Assembly: GCF_029892045.1 (NCBI RefSeq)
Contig: NZ_CP120367.1
Span: 1,364,001-1,428,000 of the forward strand
Reading direction: 5' to 3'
Length of the DNA stretch: 64,000 nt
Origin: Sinorhizobium numidicum
GTDB lineage: Bacteria > Pseudomonadota > Alphaproteobacteria > Rhizobiales > Rhizobiaceae
In this document: positions 61,659 to 64,000 of the stretch, piece after piece
How the letters are laid out: each line of letters begins with the position of its first letter
Position numbering within the stretch: position 1 is the stretch's first letter
The notes under the pieces: generated by a model
Databases searched by the model: none
Seen by the model: only the letters and a program-made list of their open reading frames with translations
What the model was told of the DNA's origin: nothing
Made by a program: the position numbers and the translations under genes

Positions 61659-61931
61659 ATGAATTTCAAACACTCGAGCATCTTCGCCTTAGCGCTCGCT
61701 CTCGGCGTCTCGCCGCTCGCTCTCAGCGGGATTGCGAGCGCCCAGGGCACGCAGCAATCCCAACAAGGCACGTCGGGCGCCCAGGAAACTGAGACGCGGC
61801 GCGGCGACGAGACAAGCCAGAGCGGCTCCAGGGAAGATCGCTGTGCTCGGGCGGATGCGCCTGCCGATTGCCCGGACGACAGTGTGGATAGGCCACCCAA
61901 GACGACCGGAACGACCGGCGACACCAAATGA
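61659..61931 (+). CDS. Small secreted hydrophilic protein, 90 aa
   Basis: Perfect ribosome site AAAGGAGG before ATG 61659. Residues 1-28 are a signal peptide (FALALALGVSPLALSGIASA). The remaining 62 residues are rich in Gln, Ser, Thr, Gly, Glu and Asp (GTQQSQQGTSGAQETETRRG) and probably disordered, with two Cys (CARADAPADC) that could form a disulfide. No known domain. The possible stress promoter and small size suggest a periplasmic stress protein. Confidence 0.75.
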   Translation: MNFKHSSIFALALALGVSPLALSGIASAQGTQQSQQGTSGAQETETRRGDETSQSGSREDRCARADAPADCPDDSVDRPPKTTGTTGDTK

Positions 61932-62189
61932 TTGCAACAAGCGCGCCGACCGCTTCCACTCGGTGACAACCGCCGCGATGGAAGCGGGAGGACCCGCTCG
62001 CGCGGCTGAGGGTCAGCCATGGGACAACCGCACGGCGGCTTGAGAAATCGACAGCCTCGATGCGCAACGCACGTGATGGTCGGGCCGGCCATCGACTTAG
62101 GCGCCAGCGAACCCGGCTGCGCGGCGGGAATCGTCGCGTCGGCCTCTCGCAATCGCCACCATCGCAACCTGCCTGCCCTCGCGGATGCG

Positions 62190-62930
62190 CTAATCGGGAA
62201 AACGATACTTGAAATGCTCGATTTCGGGGCCGAAAAGCCGCTCGATGCGTTCCCGGTCACCCGGTTTATAGTAGCTGCGAATATCGACCCTCCTTGGGCT
62301 CGCCTTCGCTTTGATCAGAAAGCGCTCATCAAAACGCATGCCGAGTCTATCGCATATGATGCTTAGATCATCCGCGAGGCGCTCCTGCCGGCCCACGAAG
62401 TCCACGACGATCTCGTCGTTCTTGGTGTAGAGCTGCCAGGATTCCCAATTAATGCGCTCCGTCTTGGCGGCACCTTCCTCGATCAAGCATAGCATTTGCG
62501 AGAAGCTTGGGCGCGTTTCCGCCTTCCTGTAGTGCCAGTTGTAAACAGAAACGGCGCGCTCGAACGGGTTTCGCACAAAGCAGAATTTGAAATAGTGTTT
62601 CCAGGCGGAGGGATCGAAGGCCTCGATCTCGCTTGCGCCTGAGTGGTCCCAGAGCTTGCCGGCAAAGCGCCGGCTGAGAGCGTCTCCGGCCAAGGGGTCG
62701 AGCTTGCCGTTGCGAATGAGCGTTCGCGCGATCTCGAGGGGAGAGTGGTGGCGGAGGATGGCGGTTAATGCGAGGCGATTGGCTTTCGCTCCATTACCGA
62801 GTGCATCCTTCCAAGACCCGAGCTGCAGGTCACGTGGTCCCAAATCGCGAGCAAGATAAGCGGCAATCGTGCTGCCGGCGTTTTTCGGCACGTGCACGAA
62901 AATGAATTTATGGCGATGGGATATGATCAT
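62190..62930 (-). CDS. Sulfotransferase-family protein (PAPS-dependent, family 2-like)
   Basis: 246 residues. The 5'-PAPS-binding loop is seen in KFIFVHVPKNAGSTIAAYL near residue 7 and the 3'-phosphate motif in FKFCFVRNPFERAVSVYNWH near 105. Both are conserved in Golgi-type/family 2 sulfotransferases that sulfate carbohydrates or small molecules. A C-terminal YYKPGDRERIERLFGPEIE segment is also typical of the family. ATG 62930 is chosen because a longer start lacks homology. The acceptor is unknown; a surface glycan or a Nod-factor-like molecule is possible but not indicated by neighbours. Confidence 0.82.
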   Translation of the reverse strand: MIISHRHKFIFVHVPKNAGSTIAAYLARDLGPRDLQLGSWKDALGNGAKANRLALTAILRHHSPLEIARTLIRNGKLDPLAGDALSRRFAGKLWDHSGASEIEAFDPSAWKHYFKFCFVRNPFERAVSVYNWHYRKAETRPSFSQMLCLIEEGAAKTERINWESWQLYTKNDEIVVDFVGRQERLADDLSIICDRLGMRFDERFLIKAKASPRRVDIRSYYKPGDRERIERLFGPEIEHFKYRFPD

Positions 62931-63216
62931 TGCCTGCGTTTCTCCAAAATGGAGATGGAACCGGGCCAGACTCAAAAAACCATCGTGAGGCCGGCCGCTT
63001 TCGCGGTGCGACATGCGCAGCGGTTCGCCTTCATTGGGCGGAATAGATGGCAAAGCGATGTCAAGGCCCGCCACCTCCATGCCCTGCCACACATATTTGA
63101 TTGTCGGGGCTCAAAGACGGACGACGAAGGGACTGCTCATCGAATCCCGTTGCCCACCTAACTTCTTGCGCTGCATGTTGGCGCGGCGATTAGGCATCGT
63201 TTAGACTGTCGCAGCT

Positions 63217-63235
63217 ATCCTATATCGTATAGGAT
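63217..63235. promoter_or_regulatory. Palindromic operator upstream of GntR gene
   Basis: ATCCTATATCGTATAGGAT has perfect 8-bp arms around TCG. It lies just before the GntR gene, a standard place for autoregulation by an FCD-type GntR regulator. Confidence 0.65.
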
Positions 63236-63299
63236 TGTGATGGAACGAAGCACCGTGCGAGCGAGTTGGACCTATCAGGGCACGAAAGACGGAATGGAC

Positions 63300-63992
63300 A
63301 TGATGTCGACCAAGCTCACCGCAGCACCGCCGGGCAGTACCCAAATCCAGCGCGCCAACAGCCTGACGGAGGATGTCTACGAGGCGATCTTCAACCAATT
63401 GGTGTCGCTCAAGATCCCGCCGGGTGCGCGTATTACGGTCGACAACCTCGTGAAGGAATTCAACGTTTCCCACACGCCAATCCGGGAGGCTCTCGGCCGG
63501 TTGGAAGGCGAGGGCCTGGTTGTAAAGCAGCATCTGGTCGGCTATCGCGCGGCGCCACAAATAACGCGCCGGCGGTTCGACGAGCTTTATCAGCTCCGCC
63601 TCCTGCTGGAGCCTGATGGCGCGGCGAAGGCGGCCACCGCCATGGACGCTGAAAAGCTTGCGATCCTACAGAAGGCCGCAGGCGTCATGGCGAAGCGCGG
63701 CCGCAAGGACGAACGCCTGCACTATGCCACCTTCGCCCGACAGGATGCGATTTTCCACGACCGCATCATGGAATTCGCCGGCAACGAACTCATTCGGGAA
63801 ATACTGAGTTTCCAGCACGCACACTTTCACATGTTCCGCCTCATGTTTCATTGGCGCGTCACCGAGGAGGCGCTGGACGAACACCAGGCCCTGCTCGACG
63901 CATTTGCCGCCGGCGACGCGGTCGGTGCTGCAAAGGCGATGCGACTGCATATCGAGCATTCGCGCGACCGGTTTCTGCCGGCCTTCGAATGA
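63300..63992 (+). CDS. GntR-family (FadR/FCD-type) transcriptional regulator
   Basis: About 230 residues with an N-terminal winged helix (VYEAIFNQLVSLKIPPGARI, VDNLVKEFNVSHTPIREALGRLEGEGLV) and a helical FCD domain with metal-site-type residues (DAIFHDRIMEFAG, LDEHQALLDAF, HIEHSRDRFL). ATG 63300 or 63303 places the start well clear of the upstream palindrome; GTG 63237 would abut it and lacks a ribosome site. It probably controls genes beyond the right edge and itself. Confidence 0.85.
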   Translation: MMSTKLTAAPPGSTQIQRANSLTEDVYEAIFNQLVSLKIPPGARITVDNLVKEFNVSHTPIREALGRLEGEGLVVKQHLVGYRAAPQITRRRFDELYQLRLLLEPDGAAKAATAMDAEKLAILQKAAGVMAKRGRKDERLHYATFARQDAIFHDRIMEFAGNELIREILSFQHAHFHMFRLMFHWRVTEEALDEHQALLDAFAAGDAVGAAKAMRLHIEHSRDRFLPAFE

Positions 63993-64000
63993 GATTTCAA

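Noticed and set aside
1..64000. tRNA, rRNA, CRISPR arrays and plasmid replication or transfer genes
   Set aside because: No cloverleaf with a matching CCA-side stem, rRNA core sequence, regularly spaced repeats or RepABC/Tra-like protein was noticed on reading both strands.

Overview
The window looks like an accessory replicon (megaplasmid or chromid) or accessory chromosomal segment of a Sinorhizobium/Ensifer-type alphaproteobacterium. The evidence is indirect but consistent: moderately high GC; a malonate operon laid out as in Rhizobium trifolii (matABC with divergent matR and a near-exact copy of the published MatR operator); choline-O-sulfate genes; many transporter/regulator pairs; and six copies of a roughly 105-bp palindromic intergenic element resembling the rhizobial RIME family. 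No rRNA, tRNA, CRISPR array, replication or conjugation genes were seen.

Layout. 0-2 kb: a gene cut by the window edge and an NhaP-type antiporter. 2-3.6 kb: an EamA exporter with a divergent, frameshifted Lrp regulator. 3.8-6.2 kb: an ECF42-type sigma factor with two YciI/DGPF proteins. 6.4-11.6 kb: matC-matB-matA with divergent matR. 11.8-20.4 kb: small stress-type proteins, an SDR protein, a chemoreceptor, a methyltransferase/GlxA-type regulator pair, and Lrp with azlCD. 20.7-26.3 kb: a class III cyclase with TolB/TPR domains, then a chromate block (rhodanese-ChrB, ChrA, MFS). 26.5-28.9 kb: an IS630-family element with an IS110/IS1111-family element nested inside it. 29.2-36.9 kb: a ZIP transporter and a caa3-type oxidase operon that contains a CaCA-type cation exchanger between subunit II and a fused subunit I/III. 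37.2-40.9 kb: TetR with a MacAB-like efflux operon. 41.2-48.3 kb: choline-sulfate regulator, orphan choline-binding protein, choline sulfatase, TauE/SafE exporter, TIGR02186-type protein and SulP permease. 49-54.2 kb: a sigma-54 response regulator/kinase pair next to an OFA-type transporter that has a consensus sigma-54 promoter. 54.5-61.4 kb: a divergent unit of BKACE (DUF849), class III aminotransferase, RpiR regulator and TAXI-TRAP transporter. 61.7-64 kb: a small secreted protein, a sulfotransferase and a GntR regulator.

How it fits together. Most modules pair import or export with a small catabolic step and a dedicated regulator: malonate, choline-O-sulfate, probably a beta-amino acid (TRAP import, transamination, BKACE cleavage), and an OFA-type carboxylate. 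Three promoters fitting GGAAC-N18/19-TT, the general-stress RpoE2/EcfG pattern, precede a CHRD protein, the oxidase operon and a small secreted protein, which suggests a stress layer. The most original candidates are the BKACE/aminotransferase/TAXI-TRAP unit, the oxidase operon with an embedded cation exchanger and a 37-residue membrane ORF, and the sigma-54 circuit with a 13-bp-arm palindrome. All functions are inferred from sequence features and recall of families; no database search was run.
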